From Cerioporus squamosus (lineage: Eukaryota > Basidiomycota > Agaricomycetes > Polyporales > Polyporaceae), in the NCBI GenBank assembly GCA_022592435.1, contig JABYQS010000135.1:40317-104316 (forward strand): a stretch of DNA of 64,000 nucleotides. Direction: 5' to 3'. The position numbers and the translations under genes were made by a program. Below are positions 1-12,182 of the stretch, one piece after another. The notes under the pieces were generated by a model. It was given only the letters and a program-made list of their open reading frames with translations, was not told the origin of the DNA and searched no databases. Positions within the stretch are counted from its first letter, which is position 1. Each line of letters opens with the position of its first letter.

Positions 1-1809
1 GGGGTACACGTTACATTGTGGGTACCATCCTGGCATGGTGTGCTCGAGCGGCTGCTGCTGCTGAAGGCGGGACAAATTCAGTTCGGCGACCATTACGTCA
101 TTCGAGCACAGAGAAGACGCACGCTATCCCAGAACCAAGGTACGGGAGGGTCTGGAGGATGGCTACCGGCATCGCGACTGGAGTAGTCTGAGTGCGGGTA
201 TGGGTAGTCTTGGCTCATATAGGGACGTCGCGGCCAGGGCCAGCTCCGGGGTGGGAGATGAGGTCAAGCCCCGGGGAGTTTTATATCTAATCGCCCCGCG
301 GCGGGAACGTGGACGAGCTCGTTCCGTGCAGGCGCAAGGCGATGTGATTGATCATGGCCGTCCACAGCTTCTGTCGCATTGGAGTGGCCAGAGAGTGCGA
401 CGTCCGACCTTTGCAGTGGGTTGATGGCATGGAATTCTGGTCGGAAGGGATAAACATGATGTAAACACGAGTGGGGAGGGAGGACTGACCAGTCTGATGC
501 TCAGCGACTTCCAGAATGCGCACAGCTCCGGACAGACTCGACGAATCTGGGCGTGAGTGGGCGAACATGGGGAGACATTACGAGAGAGGACCTGGGCGGA
601 TTATGTCTTGGGCTGTGTGGCAGCGTCTACCCAATCGTCGAGGGCAGTACGGGTGCGAGCGAAGCATTCCCTCTCGAATTCGACGACATTGCGAAGGCGT
701 ACCGTGGGCAAACCACGCACGCTGAAAAGCTCACATGTCCGACGGTTCCCGGGCTGACATCAGAGCACAGAAGGGGCAGGCAGAGCCCTGTCTGTCGGAG
801 AGATCAGAAGGCTGTGTTTCGTCGTACCTTGCCCCTCCGATATTGAACGCCTTGAGCGAGTTGGCGCCCTGGCCGACGCCCCTGGTCCGTTGAGATGATG
901 CTTTCGTTGGCCGGAACTAATTTGCGAAAGGCCCCATCCGGAGGTCTTCCTGGGGCTAGAAGTCACCGAGCTCGTTGGAAAGGTGAGGCAAACGCGTGTT
1001 GCTTGATGCGTGCATCGTAGATCCTTCAGAGCATCGCTGTGTTGAGTAGGTCCTCCAAATCCGAGAGCGGCGCTGGAGGAGGGCGGACAAGACAGCAGTA
1101 TGGCCCAGGCACATCCGGCTGACCGGTGGTATGAGACGGCGGCGGGACAGAATTCGAAGTGCAAGACGTCTCGTGCGACGCTCCAACGGACCCTGGGGAG
1201 CCGGGGTCGGCTCGTACTCCGCCACTTGCTGCAAAAGGTGCGAGCGTTGGGTTGGCGTGGAATTCTGACAGAGGTGGTTCATCTGTATTGGACGATCGCT
1301 TAGCTGGACGACATAGAAAAAAGGTACTACTACCAGTTAAGCTCTACCTGTCAGTTGCAAGTCTTTACGTCCAGTGCGTTCTGGTGTAGAGTGGAGGTAC
1401 CTTGGCACGTCAATCTTCCAGAGTCAAGTTGTTGAAGCCAGACGGAAGTAGTATCCACCGCATGGCTGAATTAATGGTTCGAGGGTTTTAAGGAGGAGAG
1501 GTAAGTAGCAAGCACGTACATGGGTGGTAACCAACCCGAGGACCATGATGGCATTGTTGACTATTGTTGACCGCTTTCTATCTCACTTCTTACCTAGTAA
1601 CTGAACGTACTTACTGAGACAATATTGAGGCCTTTGAAGCTTACTGATCTACTACAGTTTATGTAATAGAAGTTTATCAATATCGCGGATAAGAGTTGGT
1701 GCTAGATCGGCTTCAATAGCCCATACTCAGCTGTCGTGCCACTTCCATCTTGCTTCCATCCACTGACCCTGACCGCGCAGGTCGCGACGACGACGGACCT
1801 CTCTCCATC
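1..1809. other. left end, no gene recognised
   Basis: No exon chain with plausible splice sites or a recognisable protein could be built on either strand. Open frames here are short and overlap one another. At about 40-105 the plus strand reads a short peptide (core VLERLLLLKAGQIQFG) that resembles one read at 36417-36475 (core ILEIFLIKGGQFQYG), which may point to an old shared repeat or gene family. Confidence 0.5.
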
Positions 1810-4614
1810 ATGCCTCGCGTTCCGTCTGTGTCGCCCGCGACGGGAAAGCAAGTCCCTTCACATTTCATACACACCGCGGAAGCCCAGTTCGTCGACAATG
1901 CCGGTCGCACCGTGCTGCTTCGCGGTATCAACCTCTCTGGCGCAGACAAGGCCCCTGTTGGTGCCCCGTCGCAAACTCTGGAGGGCTTTTGGGAAGCTGG
2001 AGAGAGTGGAGATGCGAGCTTTGTTGGACGACCTCTGAACCTCGACGACGGCTCTGCGGACGTGCATCTCGCACGCCTCAAGGGCTGGGGTTTCAACATG
2101 TTGCGCTATGTGGTCACCTGGGAGTCGCTGGAGCACGCAGGACCGTGAGTGTTCACGAAACTTCATGCTACACAGACTCATATCTGTGCAGTGGGAAGTA
2201 CGATTATGAGTTCATGGACTATACGGTCCGCGTACTCCGGAAATGCAAAGAGTACGGCTTCCGAGTGTACATGGACCCCCACCAAGACATCGTGAGTATT
2301 CATATCTGTTCACTGTATTTTGTGTGCCTTTGGAGCTGCTTGAAGGAAGCGGTGAAGCACCACTGCGCCCGTTATGACAGGCGTGCCCTGGTTATCCAGT
2401 TTGACTGCAGGGAAGTAATGTTTTCCACTGACTATGTTCTTCTGCAGTGGTCGCGCTTCTCTGGGGGTTCGGGGGCACCTTACTGGACCATCCTAGCATG
2501 TGGCATCAATCCACGCAACTTCACCGCCACACAGGCTGCTATCGTGCACTCGGAGTACCCCACTCCTTCCGACCCAGCACCCGCCGAACTGCCCGCCATG
2601 ATCTGGAGCACGAACTACGGCCGCCTTGCGTCTCAAACCCTCTTCACCCTCTTCTTCGCTGGCCGCGAGTTCGCGCCGAAATGCATCATCGACGGCCAGA
2701 ACATCCAGGACTACCTCCAGTCACACTACATCGCCGCGATGGGCCAGCTCGCAGATCGGATTCTTGACGCGGGAGACCTTGTGGAGGAGTGCGTCATCGG
2801 CTGGGACAGTATGAACGAGCCGTTCGAAGGGTTTTGCGGTTACGCAGACCTGAACACGGTACCGACGAAGCAGGGTTCTACGCTCAAGAAGGGCCCGTTC
2901 CCCTCCCCTGCGCAGTCCCTTCGCCTGGGTATGGGTACTCCTCAGACCGTTGACAACTGGACGTTCACGTCCATGGGACCGAAGCGCGAAGGGACGGTCA
3001 CCATCGACCCGCAGGGGACGAAGCTGTGGGCGGATCCCGAGACCGAACCAGACGGGTTGCATCCGAAATGGGGATGGAAGCGTGACGCTGGCTGGAAGCT
3101 TGGGACGTGTATATGGGCGCAGCACGGCGTCTGGGATATCGAGAGCGGCACCGTGCTCGCGCCGGATTACTTCCGCTATACCGCGAGTGGGGACGAAGTC
3201 GTCTTCATCGACGACTTCTGGCGACCACACTTCCAGGCCTTCGCAACCCGTATACGCGAGTCTCATCCGGAAGCCATCCTCTTTGTCGCTCCTCCTGTCT
3301 TCGTGCCTCCCCCTCAGCTGGACGAGCGCTACCTGAAAGGGCGATGCTGTCTGTCTACACACTACTACGATGGCCTCACGCTCCTGACGCGTCACTGGAA
3401 CTGGTTCAACGCGGACGCACTGGGTATCATCCGCGGCAAGTACTCCTCGAACCTGCCTGCGGTGAAGATCGGCGAGAAGGCCATCCGCAAGTCGCTTCAG
3501 GAGCAACTCGGCTACCTGAAGGACGATGCGAAGATCCTCGGCGCGTACCCTACCATCATTGGTGAGATTGGCATACCATACGACATGGATGGCAAGAAGG
3601 CGTACGGGTACACCGACGATGGGAAGTACAAGGGCGACTTCTCCAGTCAGCAGAAGGCGCTCGACGCGAGCATGAACGCCTCAGACGGCCCGAACGTGCT
3701 CAACTACACCATCTGGAACTACTGCCCGGACAACTCGCACGAGTGGGGCGACGGCTGGAACTTGGAAGACCTGAGCGTCTGGAGCGCAGACGATCTGAAG
3801 CCCTCGTCACAGTTCAGGATAGGGAGGGGTGACTCCTCGTCGGCCTTCTTGTTGAAGAAGGGCCAGATGAGTGTCCTTCCGTCCGCAGCCGCGTCCAGTG
3901 TCTCTCTCGCCACACTCACACCCGGGGAGGCTTCCTCTGGCAAGACCCTCGTCTCCAAGCGGTCGTCGCTATCGTCTCTGTCGGACTGGGACAACGTCTA
4001 CGACTTCCTCACGGACGGTGCTCGTGCCGTGAAGGCGTTCTGCCGTCCCTACCCCACTGCCGTCGTCGGCGTGCCCATGGATATCCAGTTCGATATCTCG
4101 AAGGCAGAGTTCAAGCTGAAGATCACTGTGCGCGCGGAGGACGCGCCTCAGAGCGCGCGGCTAGGACTCTCCTCGCCTGACTCGGAGAACCCGGACGAAC
4201 CGGAGCTTCCTACAGAGATCTATATCCCTCTGGTGCACTATGCCAGCGACAAGGTGCTCTCAGACGTCCAGCGGCAGTTCGCGCCTGTGTCGATGCCGAG
4301 TTCCGTCACCCCAGACAGTCCCTTGTCCAAGTCGTCCGGCGATTCCTCTCGGTCTTCAGCAGAACTCACCGCGGACCCCGCTATCATCCTACGGGCCCTC
4401 TCTCCTTGCCCTCAGCGTTGACGTGTCGGGAGGTCGATGGGCCGTCGATGGGCAGACACTGAAGTGGTGGTATCCCGTCCCCGCCACAGGAGCGCGCGAG
4501 TACACCATCACCGTCAAGCGCGCGGGCGGCGTCATCAAGACGGCGGAGGAGAGCTCGAGCGCATTGACTCCGTTCTGGAGATGGTGCCTGGAGGGATGCT
4601 GTAGCATCATGTAG
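1810..4614 (+). CDS. GH5 steryl/ceramide beta-glucosidase (reading frame interrupted near 3' end)
   Basis: A glycoside hydrolase family 5 enzyme of the fungal ergosteryl-beta-glucosidase / EGCrP type (GH5_12), which removes glucose from ergosteryl glucoside or glucosylceramide inside the cell; no signal peptide is visible. The start is the first in-frame ATG, followed by [18 protein letters not shown]. Exons are 1810-2144, 2192-2291 and 2448 onward; joining exons 2 and 3 gives [18 protein letters not shown], the family block. The acid/base is the Glu in [14 protein letters not shown] and the nucleophile the first Glu in GEIGIPYD. The frame stops at 4421, yet the expected C-terminal beta-domain ([19 protein letters not shown]) continues in the +1 frame to a stop at 4612-4614. 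A single-base indel near 4380-4400 is the likely cause, either a real lesion or a sequence error. Product identity is secure; integrity is not. Confidence 0.87.
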
Positions 4615-5047
4615 GCGTGTGGGAGGGAAGAATTCCGCTTTGCATCTCGACATTGCTTTCTTGCAGCTTGGATGGATACATGGTTGTATTATAGACATTG
4701 CGCTGATCGGATCTTCTATTGTACTGTGCTCGTGCACCCATGCGTGTTGGCTCGTCGTGATCGTCGCGACCGCAACTTGTCCGCAAGTGTGAACGCAGGG
4801 GTATGGGATATGTGGTACGTGGGGAGCTTTCGGCGATAACATCCTGCTTCGACTGACTCCTCCGCTTGTCTTGCAGAGTCATTGTGTTGCGACTCCTCTC
4901 ATTGCAAGTCAGCACTTAACACTGCGAAGGTTGGCCACAGCGTTCGCCCTCATCATGCTAGTATCTGATACTGATTTGTAGATGGTACGTGAATTGTCAC
5001 TGTGGAACGTAAACACCATGTTCCTCCCTCCTCCGTAGCTGAATGCG
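4615..5047. other. convergent intergenic region
   Basis: This holds the 3' ends of the convergent GH5 and F-box genes. No further gene or repeat was seen. Confidence 0.5.
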
Positions 5048-6835
5048 TCAAGTAAACCATGATTTCTTCAGCCCCCCGAACACCACATGCCCATCTACCA
5101 AGTCCTGTAGTGCCTGTAACGCCGGCTGAACGGATCCCCAGAGAGGGGATGCTTCATCAATCGATATAGTGCGGAAGGAACTATTGTTGTCCTCAATTCG
5201 AAGGGAATCGTCGAAATCCAGGTGCGTCAAACGACTGCCAATGCACACCGCGCGACGTTCGATGACTGGTTGGATCTGCGTACAGCGTCTGAGAAGGGCG
5301 GCTGCAGCCTCTTCTGCGTCCGCCTTGCGAGTACTGTAATCCGGGCCCATATACATCCGAGGAGACGGGAAGCTGAGAGCCAGTCGTTCTAAAAGTGGAC
5401 AGACGACCTCGCCTGCGGGATTGTCCTCCGGGACTCGCAAGGCGTCGAGGGCCCTCTCGACATCGCATCCAGAGACTGTGAGGGAAGTGAGATGCTGCAG
5501 GGCACGTAGGAGCGGAGACAGGTCGTCTTGACTGTCCCGGCCACCCCGTATGTCGGGCGACTTCCACCTCAACTCTGCCAAGGACCTATTGGAGCGAAGA
5601 GCGATTGCGAGCCCTTGGAAGTCGTCGCTTTGCAACCCGTGTAGGTGTTTGACATGCAGGCGTTCTTCCCCGCTGACGTAACACCGAACGACGGCGTGAC
5701 TGTGTTCTGCTTGCACGTCTATTCTCTCAACGTCTGCGACTACGTCTAGCAGCCGCGTACGGAGCCAATCTCTCAGGCCAGGTTCTGCTGCAACATCAGG
5801 GAAACCCTGGTTGTCGTTCTCGATATGGACGCAGACAGAAGGTGGGAAGCCGATGTACGGCATGAAAGCGGTTATTGGACGTGCCCCGTCTTCGACAATG
5901 AACCTTTGTAGGGTAGGGAAGACGACTGCATGCACGTCGGGAGAGAGGGTGCGGAAGCTGTCGGGATGGGGCAGCACCGTGGTGAGCTGAAGCGTCAGGA
6001 GATTCGGACACTTCGCGAGGGCAAACATGAAATCCTCCATGTCTGGGATAGGGGGATTATCATGATCTGGGCCCTCTGGATCTCTCCCCAGCTGCACGCG
6101 GCGCAAGGATGGGACGGCAACTTTATCGAACAAGAATCCTGGAAGTTCAACTTGTTCGAGGCAGGGGAGGGCATCAGCCGGCAGAGGGTCCACATACAAA
6201 GTATTGTCCAAGAACTGGCATGGGCCGTCTCGCGCGCAGTCACACTCATGTGGCGAGTACTGGACAACGAGCTTCGTGAGCACCGGCAAGCCCTGGAGGA
6301 GTGTCCAATGAAGCTGGGCTACTTCATCGGTGGTTTCTGCGTGGACCGTGAGTGCAGTTATCCTCCAGAGGTGCGCTTCGAGATTCCGGGATAACGTCGC
6401 GCTGAAGCGTGCGAAGGTTGGTTGGACAGGGAGAGGCGAAGATCGCATCATGATAGTCGCAAAGTATGCCGAGGGAACGCAGTAGTCGCTAACTGCGTCA
6501 AAGTGCATTCCTTGCACTGCGCCGTACCAGAACTCGGGGGTAGCAAGGAGCACTTGGCGCCAGCGGCGGCATACGTGAGCGAGACGCAGACTGCTCCTGC
6601 CGTACCACGAATGTGCGAAGATGTGGGATAGGAGTTCGTTGGGGAAGCGGTGAATGGGCGCGATGCTGTTGTGGATAGCGAGGAGGGTAAGGGCGAACTT
6701 GCGGTAATCGTCGGCTCTGGCCACGGTCCACGAACGTATCTCGGAGTCGGAGAGTCCAGACAAACTCCGTTGATCAGCGATTGGGAGAGCCGACGCGAGT
6801 TCGGGGAAAGGTAGGCCGTCCGAGATGCACTCCAT
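5048..6835 (-). CDS. F-box domain protein
   Basis: A single-exon gene of 595 residues. Residues about 58-105 form an F-box (core IHRFPNELLSHIFAHSW, then LRLAHVCRRWRQVLLATPEFW), the part that binds Skp1 in SCF ubiquitin ligases. The rest is leucine-rich with weak repeat spacing (for example LPVLTKLVVQYS, LPCLEQVELPGF, LTSLTVSGCDV), as usual for the large, fast-evolving mushroom F-box family; substrates cannot be inferred. On the coding strand a GTGAGT at about 6896 and a CTAG immediately before the ATG suggest an intron in the 5' UTR. It converges on the GH5 gene and lies 330 bp from the end of the upstream DUF6533 gene on the same strand. Confidence 0.88.
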   Translation of the reverse strand: MECISDGLPFPELASALPIADQRSLSGLSDSEIRSWTVARADDYRKFALTLLAIHNSIAPIHRFPNELLSHIFAHSWYGRSSLRLAHVCRRWRQVLLATPEFWYGAVQGMHFDAVSDYCVPSAYFATIMMRSSPLPVQPTFARFSATLSRNLEAHLWRITALTVHAETTDEVAQLHWTLLQGLPVLTKLVVQYSPHECDCARDGPCQFLDNTLYVDPLPADALPCLEQVELPGFLFDKVAVPSLRRVQLGRDPEGPDHDNPPIPDMEDFMFALAKCPNLLTLQLTTVLPHPDSFRTLSPDVHAVVFPTLQRFIVEDGARPITAFMPYIGFPPSVCVHIENDNQGFPDVAAEPGLRDWLRTRLLDVVADVERIDVQAEHSHAVVRCYVSGEERLHVKHLHGLQSDDFQGLAIALRSNRSLAELRWKSPDIRGGRDSQDDLSPLLRALQHLTSLTVSGCDVERALDALRVPEDNPAGEVVCPLLERLALSFPSPRMYMGPDYSTRKADAEEAAAALLRRCTQIQPVIERRAVCIGSRLTHLDFDDSLRIEDNNSSFRTISIDEASPLWGSVQPALQALQDLVDGHVVFGGLKKSWFT

Positions 6836-7165
6836 CTAGGAGTCTCGCGTTAGCACCGGACTAGATGATGGCAGGCACGGGCTGTCATATACTCACATGT
6901 ACAGGATCTAGTATGAGGAAAGAGATGGGACTAAGGTTGCGACTGGAGTCTGCTGGAGTAAGTAAGGGGACGTCCAGGCGGAACTTCAAACCACCGCGTG
7001 CATCCCGCGGGGCGGCCTCGTTTTAGCCAGATCACGTAACACGTACAGAGCGCGTGTCAAAACATCCTGCCACAGTGCCACTCGATCTCGTATTTAGCGG
7101 TGAAGGGCGGTACTGAACACATCGTGCGGATGATCCTCTCTGAACCAGTCATGCAGAATGAGAGA

Positions 7166-8917
7166 CTACAGGTCGCTCAGCGACCCCACCAGTGGAGGTG
7201 AGAACGCCCGGATCTCCCGCCTGTTCGTCATTGTCCCCGTCACGCTTCGGCATTTCCTCCATGGAATACTCTGTCGACTCGTCCTCTTCGAAGGACTGAG
7301 AAATCCCGTCAAAGACTCCGGAGACTCCATGTAGGATCCCACGGACCCGACGAATCTCGCGAAGCTGATAGTCCGCGAGGTGCGGGTGTACTCCTGGCTG
7401 TTGGAGTTGAGGGGATCTCCCGAGTCCAGCTTGAGGGCATCGCGGTTCGCGGACTGGAGATCGAGGAGGAAGCGCGAGACGAGCACGGCTGTGGCGCTAT
7501 GTCCGGTTTACTGAGCATAAGTGGGTGGGCTTTTGGTCAGGACGGGTTTGAACACGTACGGTTCTGTGAACTCGGTGACGAAGCTGACGGGGTCGAAGAC
7601 ACCGACAACCTGTGTAAAGGTCAGCATAGTGTTGAAGGTTATTCTACAAGAAGCGGCTCACTGAGATCAAGGTGAACACTAGGTGGAGGATGTTCAGGAT
7701 GAGCAGAACTCTATGATCGCGTCAGTCGTGCAGGACTACCTCGAGGGCGACTCGCGCTTACAGAAGTATATGGTGCCTTGAAGACTCGGGTTAGTATCTG
7801 GTACAATGCGGAAATGACAGGCACGTCACATACCATCACGGAGCAGAACAGTAGAGAATGATAAGAGGCTCCGAGAGCTACCAAGGCCCATAGGGTTCCG
7901 CCGAGGCAGCGTGTACCATGTAACCAAGACGAGTATCAGGTCGGCTGATATCAGTGTACCCCGGGACACGCTCGTCACTGGCAGGTTAGTTGGATGTATG
8001 GTCTAGGACCACATGCAGGAGTAAACGCACAACTATCTGACCGGTCAGAAGTACTCGAGGACAAGAGGTACCGTGCAGGGTGACACTCACGTCTTAGCCA
8101 TCGAAGGGGTGAGGTCAACTCCGGCAGAGCAGCCGAACGTAGGGTCGTTGAAGCCGTCCAAGTCGAAACCATATTGGACCTGAAGGTGTCATGATCAGCA
8201 TGAAGACTGACCGACCATCGCTTATGCACGTACGAAATTCACTGCGAGGGGGGTGATCCCGAGCAGGAATACGAAGACAGATAGTGTGATGTTCCTCCCA
8301 GTGAGCGCGAACGCGCGTAGAGCGGAGAACGCTGCAGGAAAGTGCGGCTATTCGCGTCGACTCATGAAGATGTAGAGTCGTTGAGGACTGACCGGCCCAG
8401 GGGAGAAACTGAATCCAACTGATTGCAGCTTCTCCTTTGACCAACAGCGAACAACTGGGACGGCCCCCGGTCAGATCGGACATCTGAAGAGTAGCGGGCT
8501 GGTATACCTCTGGCAATACTTGTGAGAGACAATACGGATTGAATCCATGAAAGCTAACCTTGTCGGACATCGGCACGAACTCGCACATGATAAGGATATA
8601 GCTGATCAAAGCGAGATATCTGTTGAGGAAGAACAGGGCAGATGCGCCCGTCCACTTCCCTCTCCAGAAGAGTTTCACCTCCTGTCCGAAGGTGATGAAG
8701 TACTCGTATACGAGGAAGGCTGACGCGGGCAACGGTGAACAACCGGCCAGTCGGGGCACTCAAACTGCTCACTGGTGCCAGCGAACGTGCAGCAGTTGTC
8801 GACGAAGCTGACCAGGATGGGCTCTGTCAGCGAGCAGCCAGACGGGCAGACCACGCAAGGCACTTACAGATTTTCATAGACGAGCACGAGGCCATTTGAG
8901 GACAAGTCGGACGCCAT
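7166..8917 (-). CDS. DUF6533 multi-pass membrane protein (copy 1)
   Basis: A basidiomycete family of about seven-helix membrane proteins of unknown function with an N-terminal DUF6533 domain. The gene is split into about ten short exons. It starts MASDLSSNGLVLVYENL (ATG at 8917); the DUF6533 block reads FLVYEYFITFGQEVKLFW then RGKWTGASALFFLNRYLAL. Hydrophobic segments follow: ISWIQFLPWA, ITLSVFVFLLGITPLAVNF, LISADLILVLVTWYTL and VLLILNILHLVFTLIS. The family C-terminal signature VLVSRFLLDLQSAN comes last. A short extra exon near 8040-8060 is needed to keep phase. The tail is uncertain: the chosen frame stops at 7166, but another frame encodes an acidic tail (EEDESTEYSMEEMPKRDGD) ending at 7149, as copy 2 does, so one base may be missing near 7270-7290. 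Confidence 0.82.
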
Positions 8918-9217
8918 GTCTTCACAGCGAGATACAGCAGGGACACGACGGGGGAGTCCAAGACGCTATCTTGGTTTGCGTGGTTATATATGCGACGCGG
9001 CTGCTATGTGGGCTACGATCTTCTGTCAGAAGATTGCGGCCGCATGACCGCAGCCGGACACCTGGTATATTGCCGTACACCTGCGAGCGCGTCGCCCAAC
9101 ACTTGCGCACTTGCGTCGTTCCGGAGCGCCAAAGGGCGGCGGTAAAGCGTGAGCAGGATTAGAATGTCATTCGATCTAGAGCTCTACTGTATCTGGCGCA
9201 CAGCTCATGCAGAGTGA

Positions 9218-10090
9218 CTATATGCGAGTCGAACGAGTGGGATTATGCTGACGCGGTAGATGGTGGGTCCGTAGGGGGAGAAGAAGTGTCTGGAGATCCG
9301 CTTGAGAGTCTAGCGGATACGATGGAGGGGTCGGAGGTCTCTTGGTGAGGTCAATATGCGGCAGAGGTAGAGGCGTACCCTCGAACTCGGCCCATCCGCC
9401 TCGCAGACCAATCTCCACGACGCGCTGCAATATTCGAGCCAACTCGTCATGCCTGTAGGACAGCTGAGCTCACGGAGACTCACGTCAAGGGACCACAAGA
9501 CACGTACCGCATCGATTCCTCTGCCATCCGCTCCTCCTGTTGCCTCGCAAGAGTGTCCACCCTCTTGTTGAGACCCTCCACGCTCTGTTTGAGCTCGTCT
9601 AATTGGTCGTCCACCGCATCTCTCCGTTTCGACGTGTTCCGTGAAGAACGCCATGTCTCCCCCAGGATTAGACCGCATGCGACCGTAAACAAGAAGCCTT
9701 CCGCAAGCGCATTCGCGCCGTTCTCAATTGCCCTGTTGACACTTAGACAACACCGACTACTATGCAACTGGGCACATACCTGGTCTCCGAGAGTGGTCGA
9801 ACATGCTTCGCAGGTTCTCCCAAGAGGTTTGTCCGCATCCTCATCTCCGTCTGGTACATGCGCTGGGCCAGGCCAACGCAGAACGAACGGAACTTCTCAT
9901 GCCTTGTCCATATACGCTCAGCAGACGTCGCAAACTCAAGAGACCGCACCAGTGACTCACTGCTTCGCCTGTATCTTAATTTGATTGCTTATGGGTTTCG
10001 CTAGCGTCTTACACCGTTCAGAGCAAGGAAGAGCTACCAGTCGTCTGAACTCACTCGGATGACAAGTGACGCGATCTTCGCGGAGGCCAT
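9218..10090 (-). CDS. OPA3: OPA3-like mitochondrial protein
   Basis: A member of the optic-atrophy-3 family, small proteins associated with mitochondrial membranes whose biochemical role is not settled. Five exons (10055-10090, 9961-10007, 9780-9902, 9508-9732, 9218-9452) join in phase to 221 residues. Conserved blocks are TLAKPISNQIKIQAKQHEKF, the motif RTNLLGEPAKHVRPLSETRA, and a hydrophobic segment AEGFLFTVACGLILGETW. A predicted coiled coil follows (DDQLDELKQSVEGLNKRVD), which is usual for the family. The C-terminus is proline-rich. The start gives MASAKIASLVIR, matching family N-termini. It is divergent from the DUF6697-type gene with 317 bp between the two ATGs. Confidence 0.88.
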
Positions 10091-10407
10091 GGTCAAACTG
10101 GCGGTGAGAAAGGGGTAAGTCGGTCTAGTCGTCACGCGAGATGGTGGTTTGCATGAAAGAGAAGGTCAGCGTCGTGCACGACGACAAGGTCGAGCCGAAC
10201 GGCCTCGCGTCGCGTCGGCCGCGAGCGCCTGGCAAGGCTTCCCTCCTACCATCACTACCTCCAGCTTCTGTGTATGCTTTTGCGATACTTGACTCTTGGA
10301 CTTCGTTGTCTGTGGTCAGAATGACCGACGATGTGATTATTACATCCGTACCACATAGGTTTGGGGCGGTTCTGACGTTCACAACTCAGTTTCCAGATAG
10401 GAGTGCG

Positions 10408-12182
10408 ATGGACTACGAGATGGTGATACGCCTGGAACGGCTTCGCGTTCAGGAGGCTCTGAATGCGCGCGACGTCGCCGTCAGCCGTCTTGCAGATGCC
10501 TGTGCCTCTGTGCGCGAGAAGACGAACGCCGTGGACGGCTTACGGGAGGAGAAGGAGAGGCTGCAGGAGCAGTTCGAAGTCTTTCGATGCAAGGGTCGAG
10601 GCGAGATCGATAAGGAGAACCAGAACGTATCTGTGAAGACGAAGGAGGAAGATCATTGTGAAAAGCCGGACTCTACACAGACTGTGGAGGACCGTTTCGC
10701 CCTCCTGCAGGTCGCTGATGCGGGGCTTGGAGGGTGGACGGACGGTATCGAATTCAACCTCAAGGTACGACTTACACCGTATGGTATGGCCTCTGTATGT
10801 TAACCCGGTACAAGATTCCGTCAGCGTATGATCTCCAAGCTGCCCAGGCCGCGAATGCGCCCAGTCGCGATGTCCTAAGGGATGCATCGAATGCGACTGT
10901 CAATCATCCCCAACCGTCCCAAAGTCCCTTCAATGCGTTCAGCCCATTAGGTGTGGACACGCCCGAATCCCCGTGGACGCCGTTCGAAGGCAATCGTCAG
11001 GTGCGTACTTGGCGAGATATCTGGGCCTACTCAATCGTACTCCCCGAAGGTTACACTGCCGACCCTCAACACCTCAGAGAAGATCGAAGCTAGATACGCC
11101 GTCCTTGCATCTCTTCCACTTCCATCGGGTATACCAGAGGATGCGCTCACTCCCATCTTGATCCCTCCTCAGTACACGTTGCATGACTTCATCGGAACGA
11201 CGTCTGGGGTAAGTCTGGCTTCCTGACAGCTGGACTGCGTAACTGACCAGACACTGCTTAAGCTTCTACGTTACCAGTGAGTGTATTCGTCCTAATACCT
11301 TGTGACTATAGCGCATATATCCAGGCTGGGCAACTATCGCGTCTTTCAACAATCTACTACGACATGGTGCCCGGATCGCGAGGAACACGGATACTATCTG
11401 GCACCTCTCTTCAAGTGCAGTACCAATCCGCGGGTCACAACGGCTCATAGATGGGCTGCTGTCGACATCGACGCGACGCTGGATGTCCCTACAGGTGAGT
11501 GACATTCTGGTTTCCTCGCAGGATCGCTGCACGCCGTCCGCAGAGTGCTTCTTCAACAAGGACGGCAAGTGGTACTACGCCGGCATCTACAAGCCGTTCC
11601 GCCTCGAAGACCTATGCAGCCAGGAGTGGGAGTGCCTTTCTACTGAGGTATGCGTCCCGAACCTCGCGCGCGTCACCTGTCGGCCATATCACTCGACGGC
11701 CCCTCCCGCAGACGTCCTCTGCCCTCATCAAGGAGACGCTCGCGGCGCGCAAGAACACATCCCCGCAGAACATCTATGAGGCTAGTCAGCTGTACTCTGC
11801 CGGCGCGCTCAAGGTCGCCTGCATCGGTCTCCAGTGCATCGGCTTCAACAACACACTCTACCGGGGCCTCCTCGAGCACGCCGCGCTCTGCACGCACACC
11901 GGCAAGTGGCGCATGCCCGCTGGTGGCTACAACAACGCTAGCCCTGGTCCGGGTCTCGGTCTCGCCTCTCCTGCTACCGCTGCAACGACTGGACCGACTT
12001 GGAGCGGTCCTGGGAGCCCCGTCACCCCGGTGCTGTCCCCTCCGCAGGTGCAAGCCGGGAACGCAGGCGTGATCAGAAGACCCTCGCCCTCCCAGCCGCC
12101 GACCCCGACGTACCGCATCTTGCAGTATGGCGCTCACGATTTCTCGGCGAACTCTGGCGAGAGACTTCCTGGGACGACTTGA
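10408..12182 (+). CDS. DUF6697-type conserved basidiomycete protein
   Basis: Seven exons (10408-10764, 10815-11000, 11050-11208, 11251-11276, 11325-11494, 11544-11647, 11712-12182) join in phase to 490 residues. The N-terminal third is coiled coil (ERLRVQEALNARDVAVSRL and following heptads), then a low-complexity linker. The C-terminal domain has the signature LGNYRVFQQSTTTWCPDREE, HGYYLAPLFKCSTNPR, CFFNKDGKWYYAGIYKPFRL and KNTSPQNIYEASQLYSAGAL, which I recognise as the DUF6697-type domain of Agaricomycetes. The function is unknown; no catalytic motif is evident. The ATG at 10408 is preferred because it directly precedes the coiled coil; an upstream exon cannot be excluded. The tail is rich in Pro, Gly and Ser. 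Confidence 0.72.

Noticed and set aside
2721..3506. 261-residue open frame antisense to the GH5 gene
   Set aside because: It is a shadow of the GH5 catalytic domain, which carries both catalytic glutamates.
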